Made by a program: the position numbers and the translations under genes. This document shows positions 35,295 to 44,369 of a stretch of DNA of 63,083 nt, piece by piece. Each line of letters opens with the position of its first letter. Position 1 is the first letter of the stretch. The notes beneath the pieces are model-generated. The model had not been told where the DNA came from. It worked only from the letters and a program-made list of their open reading frames with translations, and did not search any database. The stretch is taken from the NCBI GenBank assembly GCA_905479325.1, contig CAJQLW010000003.1, positions 1 to 63,083 of the forward strand. Reading direction: 5' to 3'. The DNA is from an uncultured Flavobacteriales bacterium (GTDB lineage: Bacteria > Bacteroidota > Bacteroidia > Flavobacteriales_E > Vicingaceae).

Positions 35295-37438
35295 TCTTCA
35301 GCAAGTTCTAAAAACCAACAACATACTAAAATAGGCGACCCAGCTACATAATTCCTGTCTTTTGAGGTAAAATACTCAAAATGCGGAAATACAAAGTCTT
35401 CTTCAATAACCCTACTTTTAACTCTATCAGCAATTCGGCTTTCCATGTTAGTAGTTAACTTAAAGTATTTAATACACAAGCCTGCTAATAGTAATTCCGG
35501 AAAAGATAAGGTGTTGAACCGAATTTCAATTCGTTCTAAAATATCTGTTGAAAGTTTCTCAAAAGAGTCTATTCCTCCTTTATAGGCCCTCGCAATATGA
35601 AAGGAAATAACCAAATCGTTGTTGTAGAAATGATTGGTATCCTTGTTATCTTTCCACAAATCTATACAAAATCCAACGCTCGGTTTTGTAATGCTATTTT
35701 CACCTAAACACAAAAGAGTATTCGCCATAACTCCCAACTCAAAATCATTTAAGTTCAACAAATTGGCATCAACTGTTGGCTGATAATATTGCTTTTCTCT
35801 CCACCATTTGTAGCTCAACCTCGGTCTCTTGAAAAAATCACTAAGCTTAGGATAAATCCATGTTTTTAGAACTCCGTTAGCTTCAATATTACCCTCCAAT
35901 AACTTTTTATTATCTAGGGGAATCCCGAGCCGTTCCAAAACCACAGAGCAAATAGCAGTATCATCTATATCTGGCGGAACATTGTTATTCGCAGTTCCAA
36001 GCTTCCAGAAACGCCATACATTTCCATATTCTTTTTCGGATTGAATAAATTCTATTCCCTTTTCGATAACAGACTCCAAGCCACCATGCTTCAAGTTCAT
36101 CAATGAAAAGATAACATTGGCATGTACGAATGGAGAAGGGGCAGTAATGTGCCAGCCTTTTTCTTCAAGCTCTTCAGTCTTTGGATAATATTCATAGGTT
36201 GGAAATTCTCCAGAGTACAGTTGACTTGCCTTTAACAATTCAATCGCTTCTTGTTTCACCTCAGACAAATTCTTGATTCCTGGTTCATCCACTCTCAGCT
36301 CCAGCTTTTCTAACCCTCTAATGTGGCTCGAATGCCTATAGTTCCTATCAGCCCCCTTTCTTAATCTTACATACGGAAACGTTTCTAATAAAAGTCCCAA
36401 TGCTATTCTTGCTTCTTGTTTGGCTAAATGAGCCCCAATGCAATAATGCGGACCAAATCCAAAAGACAAGATTTTAGTTCTCGATCGATCGATATCAAAT
36501 TCATCTGCATTTTTAAAAGTACTTGGATCTCGATTCCCTGCTCCTATTGCCAAACTAATCAGACTACCTTTAGGAATTAATTTTCCTCCTATTTCGACCT
36601 CTTTTGTATTCGTTCGTTGTATTATTTGAGTTGGCGCCTCTAAACGTAAAGTTTCATTTATCACTGCATCTATTAATGAATAATCTGACTTAACCTTATA
36701 CAGTAAGTTATTATTATTCAGTAAAATTAGAAGAGCCGAAGAAACTAGATTCGGTGTTGTTTCGTTTCCTCCCAAAAGTAGAACTTTGGTGAGATTAAGA
36801 ATATCCTCCTCCGAAAAACTCTCTACCGAATGAGGGTGAAAGATAATTTCACTCAGTCCCTTTTTATCCGGGTTTTGTTTTGCTTGCTCGATCCAAGTCC
36901 TTACAATGGGCTTTAATTCCTCCCATTTTTCAAGTGCATATTCAGTATTAAAAATTGATTCCGCTGAAACGGCAGACTTTGACCATTCTTTTAACTCCTC
37001 ATTATTCTCGGAGCTTAACCCCAATAAATTTAGAATAACGAGAGATGAAAATGGCAAGGCAAAAGCTTTTAAAAGATCAAATGACTTTTTGTCAAGTAAC
37101 CCACTGATCAGATTGTTTGCGATTTGCCTATTTTGAGCTTCAATTTTTGAAACTCTGCTAGACGAAAACAATGCATGATCTCCTGACAAAACTCTTCTAT
37201 GGATTGTGTGCTTTGGTGGATCACAGTTCAATAATATTGGGTCAAAAGAGTTCTCTCCAGCTGAAGAAAAAACTTCAGTATTGTTTAAGATTTCAACAAT
37301 TTCATTAAAGCCAATTATCAGCCAAGTACCGTTCTCCGGTAAATAGTGAACAGTGCCGCTTTCTCTTAATTCAGCATATGTGCCATAAGGATTGTGAGAA
37401 AATTGCCTCGATGAAATATCAAGCTTTTTTATATTCAT
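35282..37438 (-). CDS. cytochrome P450 fused to a terpene-cyclase-like alpha-helical domain
   Basis: Encodes 718 residues. Residues 1 to about 390 are a full bacterial P450: the I-helix LLLGGNETTPN, the ExxR of NETLRLEAP, and the haem loop FGFGPHYCIGAHLAK with Cys333. There is no reductase domain, so separate redox partners are needed. Residues 400-718 are an all-helical region with SPFVHANVIFSLMNL, then PPDIDDTAI (Asp490, Asp492, Asp493), a match to the DxDD acid motif of class II terpene cyclases. The usual QW repeats are not clear, so the cyclase call is inference. It begins one base from the SDR stop and overlaps UbiA. Confidence 0.8.
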   Translation of the reverse strand: MNIKKLDISSRQFSHNPYGTYAELRESGTVHYLPENGTWLIIGFNEIVEILNNTEVFSSAGENSFDPILLNCDPPKHTIHRRVLSGDHALFSSSRVSKIEAQNRQIANNLISGLLDKKSFDLLKAFALPFSSLVILNLLGLSSENNEELKEWSKSAVSAESIFNTEYALEKWEELKPIVRTWIEQAKQNPDKKGLSEIIFHPHSVESFSEEDILNLTKVLLLGGNETTPNLVSSALLILLNNNNLLYKVKSDYSLIDAVINETLRLEAPTQIIQRTNTKEVEIGGKLIPKGSLISLAIGAGNRDPSTFKNADEFDIDRSRTKILSFGFGPHYCIGAHLAKQEARIALGLLLETFPYVRLRKGADRNYRHSSHIRGLEKLELRVDEPGIKNLSEVKQEAIELLKASQLYSGEFPTYEYYPKTEELEEKGWHITAPSPFVHANVIFSLMNLKHGGLESVIEKGIEFIQSEKEYGNVWRFWKLGTANNNVPPDIDDTAICSVVLERLGIPLDNKKLLEGNIEANGVLKTWIYPKLSDFFKRPRLSYKWWREKQYYQPTVDANLLNLNDFELGVMANTLLCLGENSITKPSVGFCIDLWKDNKDTNHFYNNDLVISFHIARAYKGGIDSFEKLSTDILERIEIRFNTLSFPELLLAGLCIKYFKLTTNMESRIADRVKSRVIEEDFVFPHFEYFTSKDRNYVAGSPILVCCWFLELAEEWDL

Positions 37439-38275
37439 CTATAGCTTGTTATTAAATACTCGATTCTTCATTTTCTGAAGGTAAGCTTCATCGATAGAAA
37501 TATTGTTTCGTTCCCCAATAAGTTTGAAGCTTTCTTCTCCAACAACATAACGCAAACGATTAGAATTATCTGTGGCAGCCAAATAAATCACTTCAGCAAT
37601 TTCTTGTGGAGTAGAAAACGAAGGGAAACATTTTGTAAAATTCACTTTCTCTGCCATTTCATCATATTCAGCTATTTTATTTTCTGGCGACTCAACAGCA
37701 GATGTTTTCCCTTCCTCTGTAATTCCTCCTGGTTCAACAAGTTTCACTTTAATACCCAACAAGCCCAGTTCATAATACAACGATTCAGAAAATCCTTCCA
37801 ACGCCCATTTAGAGGCGTGATAGAAGGAAAGCATAGGAAACGTAACCATTCCACAGAGAGAAGATATATTTAAAATTACACCACTTCCTCTTTTTCTCAT
37901 AAAGGGCAACACCTCTTGAATTGTATTTATCACCCCAAAGAAATTAACCTCCATTTCTCTGCGAATCTGTTTCTCAGTGAAAGCTTCTGTGGCTCCCATC
38001 AAGACAATTCCCGCAGTATTGATTAGAACGTCTACTTGCTTCGTATTCTTAAATAATCGTTTTATTCCCTTTTTTATAGATTTTGGTTTTTCAAGATTAA
38101 CTTCTATGAAATGAACATTCGAAGTTTTCTCTTTAGGAATCTTTCGTTTGTTGCTAACAGTTGTAAATACAGTCCACCCTTTCTCAATAAATAAGGTTAC
38201 AAGATGCCTGCCAATCATAGAGTTTGAACCGACAATTAGAGCTGTTTGCACTTTAGAAGAAGCAACATTATCCAT
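37439..38275 (-). CDS. short-chain dehydrogenase/reductase
   Basis: Encodes about 278 residues of a classical SDR. The nucleotide site is VGSNSMIGRHLV near the N-terminus (a variant of TGxxxGIG), then NTAGIV, a catalytic Ser (NISSLCG) and YHASK. The C-terminal VKLVEPGGI is typical. ATG at 38275 overlaps the PhyH copy 2 stop by eight bases and gives the normal start; ATGs at 38302 or 38359 would lie deep inside that gene. It could oxidise or reduce a hydroxyl placed by the P450 or PhyH enzymes. Confidence 0.86.
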   Translation of the reverse strand: MDNVASSKVQTALIVGSNSMIGRHLVTLFIEKGWTVFTTVSNKRKIPKEKTSNVHFIEVNLEKPKSIKKGIKRLFKNTKQVDVLINTAGIVLMGATEAFTEKQIRREMEVNFFGVINTIQEVLPFMRKRGSGVILNISSLCGMVTFPMLSFYHASKWALEGFSESLYYELGLLGIKVKLVEPGGITEEGKTSAVESPENKIAEYDEMAEKVNFTKCFPSFSTPQEIAEVIYLAATDNSNRLRYVVGEESFKLIGERNNISIDEAYLQKMKNRVFNNKL

Positions 38276-39146
38276 AAATTGACTCCCTTCTTTTATTTCC
38301 ATTAGATAATGCTTCGATAAACTCTTCTTCTGAAACAAGTTGATTGGAATTTTCAACAAAACCCATAGAGCGTTGTGCAGATGGTCTATTTCTGAACGTT
38401 AAATGGCTGTTTTTCATGAAAAATTCATCATTTATTTCGAATAATTCAAACTCTTTCCCGGGCGAATTAGAATCGAAATAATAGTAAACAGGGTTTACTT
38501 CTTTGGGCCCAATTAAAATTTGCAATGCATACCTTGGCTTCTCTGACTTATTTACATCAGAAAAATGTATTACCCCATCTTCAAATATAACCGCATCTCC
38601 CGCTTTACAAGAAATTGGGTTTAAATATTTCTCAATCAGTTTATCCTCAAAATTCTTGAAGTAATATGGCACATCCATCGTGGCAATATCCGAAAATATT
38701 TTATGGCTGCCTTCTACTAAGGCAATCGTTCCATTTTCAACTGTTGTGTCAACCAACGGGCACCAAATTGTAAATGAGGTATCTTCTTCTTTTGCTACAT
38801 GTGTCCAATTCTGATGAATTTCAAATTTGCCTGTTCCAGGTGGTTTAACATATAAATTAGCATTCCATACATGGTAATTATGAAACAGTTGATCTACAAT
38901 CGGATTAAAAATTGATTTAAAAAGCTTGTTTGTTGCTCTTTTATACTCCTCGTTAGTATCTAAAAATGTGCAGTGATACCTCGAAAATCCCTCACGGTCA
39001 GGCGCATAATTGTCGTCTGGTTTTAAATTAAAAATAGACGCTAACGTATCTTTAACAACCTCAGGAGATAGTAATGTGGTTTTCACATAACCTTTAGTTA
39101 GATATTCTGCATTAAACTCGGGCTTCCTGTAAATAGATCTTTTCAT
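38268..39146 (-). CDS. PhyH-family protein, copy 2, with an altered iron triad
   Basis: Encodes 292 residues. The fold is like copy 1, with GVIHFSD for the distal His and KPRYALQ for the 2-oxoglutarate Arg. At the proximal site the sequence is EIHQNWT: His111 is kept but the expected Asp113 is Asn. Asp replacement by Ala or Gly is known in iron halogenases; Asn is unusual and might also mean a non-catalytic protein. It is four bases after the methyltransferase stop and overlaps SDR. Confidence 0.78.
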   Translation of the reverse strand: MKRSIYRKPEFNAEYLTKGYVKTTLLSPEVVKDTLASIFNLKPDDNYAPDREGFSRYHCTFLDTNEEYKRATNKLFKSIFNPIVDQLFHNYHVWNANLYVKPPGTGKFEIHQNWTHVAKEEDTSFTIWCPLVDTTVENGTIALVEGSHKIFSDIATMDVPYYFKNFEDKLIEKYLNPISCKAGDAVIFEDGVIHFSDVNKSEKPRYALQILIGPKEVNPVYYYFDSNSPGKEFELFEINDEFFMKNSHLTFRNRPSAQRSMGFVENSNQLVSEEEFIEALSNGNKRRESIYG

Positions 39147-39150
39147 TTTA

Positions 39151-39942
39151 TTATCTTTCTGCTTTTACGATAATATATTTATCAATCTCCGTAGTTCTTC
39201 TGTACCAATCTGTTTTTTCGTTCCAATCTTGTTCATTTTTTGGCAATAAAATATTTTGGGTTGTTCTCCAGCCTTTCGGTTGAAAAGATTCTAATGCTGC
39301 AAATGGAATTACCTCGTCTGAAATGTCTTCAAAATGAATATTTTTAAACCCAACCTTTTGTAATAGCTCAAGATATTTTTCTAAGCTATAGTTATTACAA
39401 CTCGAAACACCCATGATCTTCAATCTTTCCGATCTTTTTGAATTTTCTGCAAATATTAAATCTGCAAGTACTACCTTACCTCCTTCAACTAATTTTTCAA
39501 AGGCATCTCTAAAAAAATTCTCTCTGCTTTCAAAATGAAAAGCAGCTTCAATACAAAGTATTACATCGTACTTCTTATTCGTTTCATTTATAGAGCATGC
39601 ACTTCCAAGATCTAATCTAATTCTAGATTCTAAGTCGGCTCTTATTACTTTTTGCTTTGCTATTTTAAACTGACTCTCTACGTTGTTAATCCCATGAATA
39701 TTTATTCTATCTAATTTTTGAGCCAAATAAACAGCCTGCTCTCCATAGCCAAAACCAACATCTAAAATTGAGTTTCCGTTTTTTATTCCTGAAAATAAAA
39801 CTAGTTTTTCAATCAGCTGTTCACATGCCTTATAAACATTAGTAGTATCCTTCCAATATCCTAGATTTAAATAGGATAGCTTGTTATCGCTATTATTAAT
39901 CCTTTCCTCTAATTCAAGATACAATTTCTGAATATAATCCAT
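39151..39942 (-). CDS. SAM-dependent methyltransferase (class I)
   Basis: Encodes 263 residues. SAM motif I is SILDVGFGYGEQAVYLA near residue 57; ILCIEAAFHFESRENFF and LVEGGKVVLADLIF are the later motifs. The N-terminal LNLGYW resembles sugar and small-molecule O- or C-methyltransferases such as EryG-like enzymes. It is coupled to the ABC ATPase (one-base overlap), which suggests methylation linked to export, as in some O-antigen chain-length systems. The acceptor is not known. Confidence 0.82.
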   Translation of the reverse strand: MDYIQKLYLELEERINNSDNKLSYLNLGYWKDTTNVYKACEQLIEKLVLFSGIKNGNSILDVGFGYGEQAVYLAQKLDRINIHGINNVESQFKIAKQKVIRADLESRIRLDLGSACSINETNKKYDVILCIEAAFHFESRENFFRDAFEKLVEGGKVVLADLIFAENSKRSERLKIMGVSSCNNYSLEKYLELLQKVGFKNIHFEDISDEVIPFAALESFQPKGWRTTQNILLPKNEQDWNEKTDWYRRTTEIDKYIIVKAER

Positions 39943-41117
39943 TATTTATTGAAAAAAGGATAGTTTGGCCTACTAATTAATAAAGGGTTGCTTTCCAGTA
40001 CATTAGACTCTATAGTAAAGCAAAGGATCTTTTGAAATTGTAATTTAATTACTGTCATGTCTATAATTGCAGTTAAATTTAAAATATAATTACCACTCGT
40101 TAATGTAAATGCAGGAATTGTAAAATTGATTAGTAGTTTATTAGTGCTTAAATTTTTGGATTCTGGCAAAAATAATGTTGAACATCCGAAAAGAATTTTT
40201 CCTGTTAAATCTTCTATACCAAAAGAGAAGTCCAATTCTTTCGCTACCACTCTGTCTGCTTCAAGTTGAATGTTAAACTCTCTATTTTCTTTAATACTGT
40301 CTTCTTTGGCAAAAACTCGAACTGCATTTATTCTGAAACCCTCTTGCATAAAAAAATCACATTCCGTTATTGTTGCTTTTCCATTCGGAAAATCTTTTAA
40401 TACCCTTTTTGAAGATTTCTTAATGTAATTTTTTATAATTTCTGCCTTGCCATAACTAATCATAGACCCTGAGTTTAACTCAAGAAATTTATCACAAACA
40501 TTTACAATGGAAGAAACTTCATGACTAACGTAAATTATTGTTTTTAGCTTGTCATTTTTCAATTGATTAAGCTTTCTGCTCGTCAAGTAACGAAACTCAG
40601 CATCACCAACTCCTAAAACTTCATCAAATAAATAAATGTCAAATTCTAGATGAACCACAATACTAAACGCCAAGCGTAAAAACATCCCATTAGAGTAATT
40701 TTTGACTGGTTCATTTATGAAGTTGCCTATTCCACTAAATTCAATTATTTCATCTACTTTAGGCTCTATCTCTTTTTTTGAAAACCCTAACAACTGAGCG
40801 TTCACAAAGATATTCTCTCTCCCGCTTAATTCAGGATGAAAGCCTGCACCTACATCTAAAATACTAGCAATACTACCATTCAACTTAATTATACCTGACG
40901 TTGGTTTGGTAACTCCTGCCAAGATTTTTAGCAGGGTGCTTTTCCCACTACCATTCGCTCCAATAATTGCGACACTTTCTCCTTTTCTTATATCAAAAGA
41001 AACATTATTTAGCGCTGTAAAATCATTCGTTACTTTTTTATTCTCAAGTATGTTAGAACTCCTAAGCGAATAATTCTTTGATAAATTTGAGACCGAAATA
41101 GCAATATCTTCTGTCAT
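39942..41117 (-). CDS. Wzt/TagH-type polysaccharide ABC transporter ATPase
   Basis: Encodes 391 residues. Walker A is GANGSGKST, the signature is KNYSNGMFLRL (a divergent form found in Wzt proteins), and Walker B is DIYLFDEVLGVGD. Beyond about residue 250 there is a beta-rich tail (RVVAKELDFSFGIEDLTGK) as in Wzt proteins that read the end of the exported glycan. It overlaps its permease by four bases. It powers export of a lipid-linked polymer across the inner membrane. Confidence 0.9.
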   Translation of the reverse strand: MTEDIAISVSNLSKNYSLRSSNILENKKVTNDFTALNNVSFDIRKGESVAIIGANGSGKSTLLKILAGVTKPTSGIIKLNGSIASILDVGAGFHPELSGRENIFVNAQLLGFSKKEIEPKVDEIIEFSGIGNFINEPVKNYSNGMFLRLAFSIVVHLEFDIYLFDEVLGVGDAEFRYLTSRKLNQLKNDKLKTIIYVSHEVSSIVNVCDKFLELNSGSMISYGKAEIIKNYIKKSSKRVLKDFPNGKATITECDFFMQEGFRINAVRVFAKEDSIKENREFNIQLEADRVVAKELDFSFGIEDLTGKILFGCSTLFLPESKNLSTNKLLINFTIPAFTLTSGNYILNLTAIIDMTVIKLQFQKILCFTIESNVLESNPLLISRPNYPFFNK

Positions 41118-41935
41118 ATACTGTCTGCGAATTTATTCTCCCTAACTGTATATAAATAGAAGCTAAATACCATAAAACCTAAAGTTAAAATGAAGCTGAG
41201 GATCCACATAGATTTGAATTCTACTTCATCAAAAATCATCCACCGCCATAAATCTATCACATTAGCTATTGGATTATAATCGAAAATGAATCTAAATTCA
41301 GCCGGAAAAATACTCGCTGATAAAAACACCGGAGTAAGCCAAATTGCCATACTGACTAAATAAGGTAAAACTTGTAACAAATCTCTTTTAGTGATCGATA
41401 TAGACGCAGCCAGAAACGATATAGCCAGCCCACATGCTATGTTAAAAATTAATACGAGCGGAATAAAAATTATTTTCCAGCTAATTAAAACTTGGTAGTA
41501 AAGTAACAGAGGAATTAGCACAATCAAACTAATCGCTGATTCGAACAAGCCCACTACCGTTTTAGAAAAAGGCAATATACTTTTCGGGAAATATATTTTT
41601 TTAATCAAATCTGTCGATTCATGAACTGCTGAAACTCCATTCGAGATTATGTAAGAAAAAAGGTTCCATCCTAATAATCCAGTGAGCACATACAAAGCGT
41701 AAGGCATGTCCCCAGAAGACCAATTGAGAAAATACCCAAAGAAAACATAGATACTTAAAGCCAATAAAGGCTTAAAGACACTCCAACTAAAACCCAAATA
41801 GGTTTGAGCATATTTTACTTGCAAATCTCTTTTTGCAAAAACCCATATCAAGCTTTTGTACTCCCAAACTTTTCCCATCGAAGTTGCTAACGAATCACGT
41901 TCCGAAGTGTAGGTAGTAATCCTTCTATTTCGCAT
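41114..41935 (-). CDS. Wzm/TagG-type ABC-2 transporter permease
   Basis: Encodes 273 residues with about six membrane helices. The N-terminal SLIWVFAKRDLQVKYAQTYL and LGFSWSVFKPLL are the usual ABC-2 polysaccharide-permease start. It forms the channel with the ATPase downstream (four-base overlap). Upstream is a 96-base gap to a divergent gene, which may contain a second promoter for the lower half of the cluster. Confidence 0.9.
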   Translation of the reverse strand: MRNRRITTYTSERDSLATSMGKVWEYKSLIWVFAKRDLQVKYAQTYLGFSWSVFKPLLALSIYVFFGYFLNWSSGDMPYALYVLTGLLGWNLFSYIISNGVSAVHESTDLIKKIYFPKSILPFSKTVVGLFESAISLIVLIPLLLYYQVLISWKIIFIPLVLIFNIACGLAISFLAASISITKRDLLQVLPYLVSMAIWLTPVFLSASIFPAEFRFIFDYNPIANVIDLWRWMIFDEVEFKSMWILSFILTLGFMVFSFYLYTVRENKFADSI

Positions 41936-42031
41936 ATTTAAAAAATAGGCTAATTGTTCTCAATGAATGGCATTGCCTCAATTGATTTATAAAATTTACT
42001 TTTACCATCAATATATTTTAAATAAATTCTT

Positions 42032-42940
42032 TTGCTAAAGGTTGTTCATATTATAAACCCCGTAAATGTAGCTAAAAATAACCAGCTATTTGCGGCTCAA
42101 CTCATAACTTTTGAGAGTATGAGGGTCGCAATAAGTCAAGCCAAAATTTCTGATTTTGAGATAATTCAATGCTGTACTCAATACCCTGAAGATGTAGAAA
42201 TAGTTCCTTCTTATTTTCATAAACTGAGTAATTTAACTCGTTCAGTCTCTGATATAAATTCTGAACTTAAAGTACGTAAACTTCCTTTGATAAAAGATAT
42301 CCTTTCCAAAACAACGGAAATAGAGAAGATAGATTTTATCATTTATACCAATGTAGATATTGCCTTGATGCCGTTTTTTTATAAGGCGGTGTATGAATAC
42401 ATAATGGAAGGTCATGATTTTATTGCCATCAATCGACGTAGATTAGAAAACAAATACACTTCTGTAAATGAATTAACAAAAATGTATGCGGAACTAGGAA
42501 AGTCACATCCCGGTTTTGACTGCTTTATTTTCAAACAATCGCTTCTTAAGAAACTTCACTTGGACGGCATTTGTGTGGGTGTCCCGTTTCTTGAGGTTAG
42601 CCTTTTGCATAATTTATTGGCAGTCGCAGAAAAGCCAAAAATTATATTCGACAAGCACTTGAGTTTTCATATTGGAATGAATGTTCTAGGATTTAATAAA
42701 GATTCATATTATCAACATAATAAGTCTATTTACTTCAACAAAATCTATCCCAACATTAAGTCCAAATTTGACTTAAATAAATTTCCCTATTCTGAAAAGT
42801 CATTTTTAAACAGAATGATGAGTTGGATGCTAAACCCAAGCATTTTTACCGTTGACTATTTAAATTTAGAAGGAAAAAGTAGCTTACAAAAAGTAAAATT
42901 AAAACTTGACGAAATTCGATGGAGAATTTTACAGCGTTAA
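42032..42940 (+). CDS. nucleotide-sugar transferase-like protein on the opposite strand
   Basis: Encodes 302 residues starting with TTG (MLKVVHIINPVNV). It has a loose DxD-like TNVDIALMPFF near residue 110 and RRLENKYTSVNEL, with a general glycosyltransferase look but no firm family. It is the only plus-strand gene in the cluster: it diverges from the permease and converges on the GNAT gene with a 12-base 3' overlap. It is presumably regulated separately. Confidence 0.55.
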   Translation: MLKVVHIINPVNVAKNNQLFAAQLITFESMRVAISQAKISDFEIIQCCTQYPEDVEIVPSYFHKLSNLTRSVSDINSELKVRKLPLIKDILSKTTEIEKIDFIIYTNVDIALMPFFYKAVYEYIMEGHDFIAINRRRLENKYTSVNELTKMYAELGKSHPGFDCFIFKQSLLKKLHLDGICVGVPFLEVSLLHNLLAVAEKPKIIFDKHLSFHIGMNVLGFNKDSYYQHNKSIYFNKIYPNIKSKFDLNKFPYSEKSFLNRMMSWMLNPSIFTVDYLNLEGKSSLQKVKLKLDEIRWRILQR

Positions 42941-43450
42941 TAAATTCAGCAAATAAGATCGCTTCGCAATAAAGGAAGTAGAATCAATTTTCAGCCTTTG
43001 AAAAGGTCCAGACTCTGCACCATCATATTCAAATCCTAAGTTTTTATTGTAGTCAATAGCTACAGTATTGTCTTTGTGAACTTTTGCGAAAACAGTTTGT
43101 AACTCTAGCTCTTTAAAGGCAAATTCCAAAAGTGCAACCGATGCTTTAAAAGTAATACCTGTTCCTTCAAACTCTTCCTTGCCGATGAACAGTCCAGCAT
43201 AAGCAGACTTTCTTTCCACATCAAACCGATCTAAATGAATTAACCCTATGGGTATTAAGCCTTTTTGAATGATAAAGTATATATTATTGGATATTTCCGC
43301 TGCCTCAAACCACTTTTCTTGTTGCTCCTTGGTAATTTGAGCTTTAAAATCCATAAAACGGTTCACTTTTGGGGAGTTTCTCCACTCTCGAACAAGCATA
43401 GCTGTCTCAACCGTCAACGGGTTTAAACAAATTCCAAACTTTTCAATCAT
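42929..43450 (-). CDS. GNAT-family acyltransferase
   Basis: Encodes 173 residues of the RimJ/WecD/PseH type, with VREWRNSPKVNRFM near the start and LELQTVFAKVHKDNTVAID and YNKNLGFEYDG in the acetyl-CoA region. Such enzymes acylate amino sugars in surface glycans. The start overlaps the GT2 gene by four bases. An acyl-ACP from the nearby ACP and KAS III is a possible donor. Confidence 0.78.
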   Translation of the reverse strand: MIEKFGICLNPLTVETAMLVREWRNSPKVNRFMDFKAQITKEQQEKWFEAAEISNNIYFIIQKGLIPIGLIHLDRFDVERKSAYAGLFIGKEEFEGTGITFKASVALLEFAFKELELQTVFAKVHKDNTVAIDYNKNLGFEYDGAESGPFQRLKIDSTSFIAKRSYLLNLLTL

Positions 43451-44361
43451 CGCTGCTCATCTTCTACAATCATAATTTGATCCAGCTCATTTTGGCTGAT
43501 CCAGATTCTTCGAATGTATTCCCCAATTACACCTAATGTCATCAATAGAATTCCTGTGGAAAAAAAGATAGAAACAATGAGAGCGGAAAAACCCTCATAT
43601 GAATCGTACACCACCTTTTTGTAAAAAAAGTAGCATCCTACAAAAAAACAAGTAACTGCTGTTAATATTCCAAATCGAATAATAAAGTTCAACAGAAATG
43701 AAGAATGAAATACTATTATTTTCAAAGCAAACTTAAGCAAGCCCCAGAAAGAATAACTAGATGATTCTCCCTCTCTTTTTGCATGGGTCACAGGGCAAGT
43801 TGACTTCTTTACGGCATTCCTAAGCAAATACTCCTCAATAAAGACAATCGGTTTTTTATTCTTTTTAAATGAAACTGCTACATTTGAACGCATTAATCGG
43901 AAAGAGGTAATGGAAGAGTAATCCACTTTTTCGTAACTAAAAATGAGTTTTAAAACTTTACTGCCTAAGTTTCTGAGAAAAGAATGCTCTTTTTTACCGA
44001 ACGTTCCAAAAACCAAATCGGAGTCAGTCGCTTTCATACAAGCAATTAACTTCTCAAGTTCAAATGGGTCGTGTTGTAAGTCGTCGTCAATTGTTGCAAT
44101 GAGTGGAGCTTCGCAATAACTTAACCCAATTGCAGTTGCAGTATGTTGTCCATAATTTTTAGACAATCGCACAAATCGATACGGAAAGCTTACTGTTGCT
44201 TTCATCAAGATGCTTTTACTGCTATCCACATCACCATCTTCAACAAAAATTACGTTAAAACTAAAGTCACAGGATTTTCCCCATTCATTTAAACGATTAA
44301 TCAGTTTAGGAAGTATTTCTTTCGAATTATAAAGAGGAATAACTATGTCTAAATCAATCAT
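43447..44361 (-). CDS. DPM1/GtrB-type polyprenyl-phosphate glycosyltransferase
   Basis: Encodes 304 residues. A GT2 domain has DIVIPLYNS, FVEDGD, SKNYGQHTATAIGLS and TIDDDLQHDP, followed by two membrane helices (ILTAVTCFFVGCYFFYKK and FFSTGILLMTLGVIGEYI). Such enzymes load a sugar onto undecaprenyl phosphate. This lipid-linked sugar could feed the TMTC-like GT-C enzyme at the operon end. It is eight bases after KAS III. Confidence 0.85.
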   Translation of the reverse strand: MIDLDIVIPLYNSKEILPKLINRLNEWGKSCDFSFNVIFVEDGDVDSSKSILMKATVSFPYRFVRLSKNYGQHTATAIGLSYCEAPLIATIDDDLQHDPFELEKLIACMKATDSDLVFGTFGKKEHSFLRNLGSKVLKLIFSYEKVDYSSITSFRLMRSNVAVSFKKNKKPIVFIEEYLLRNAVKKSTCPVTHAKREGESSSYSFWGLLKFALKIIVFHSSFLLNFIIRFGILTAVTCFFVGCYFFYKKVVYDSYEGFSALIVSIFFSTGILLMTLGVIGEYIRRIWISQNELDQIMIVEDEQR

Positions 44362-44369
44362 ATTCTAAA

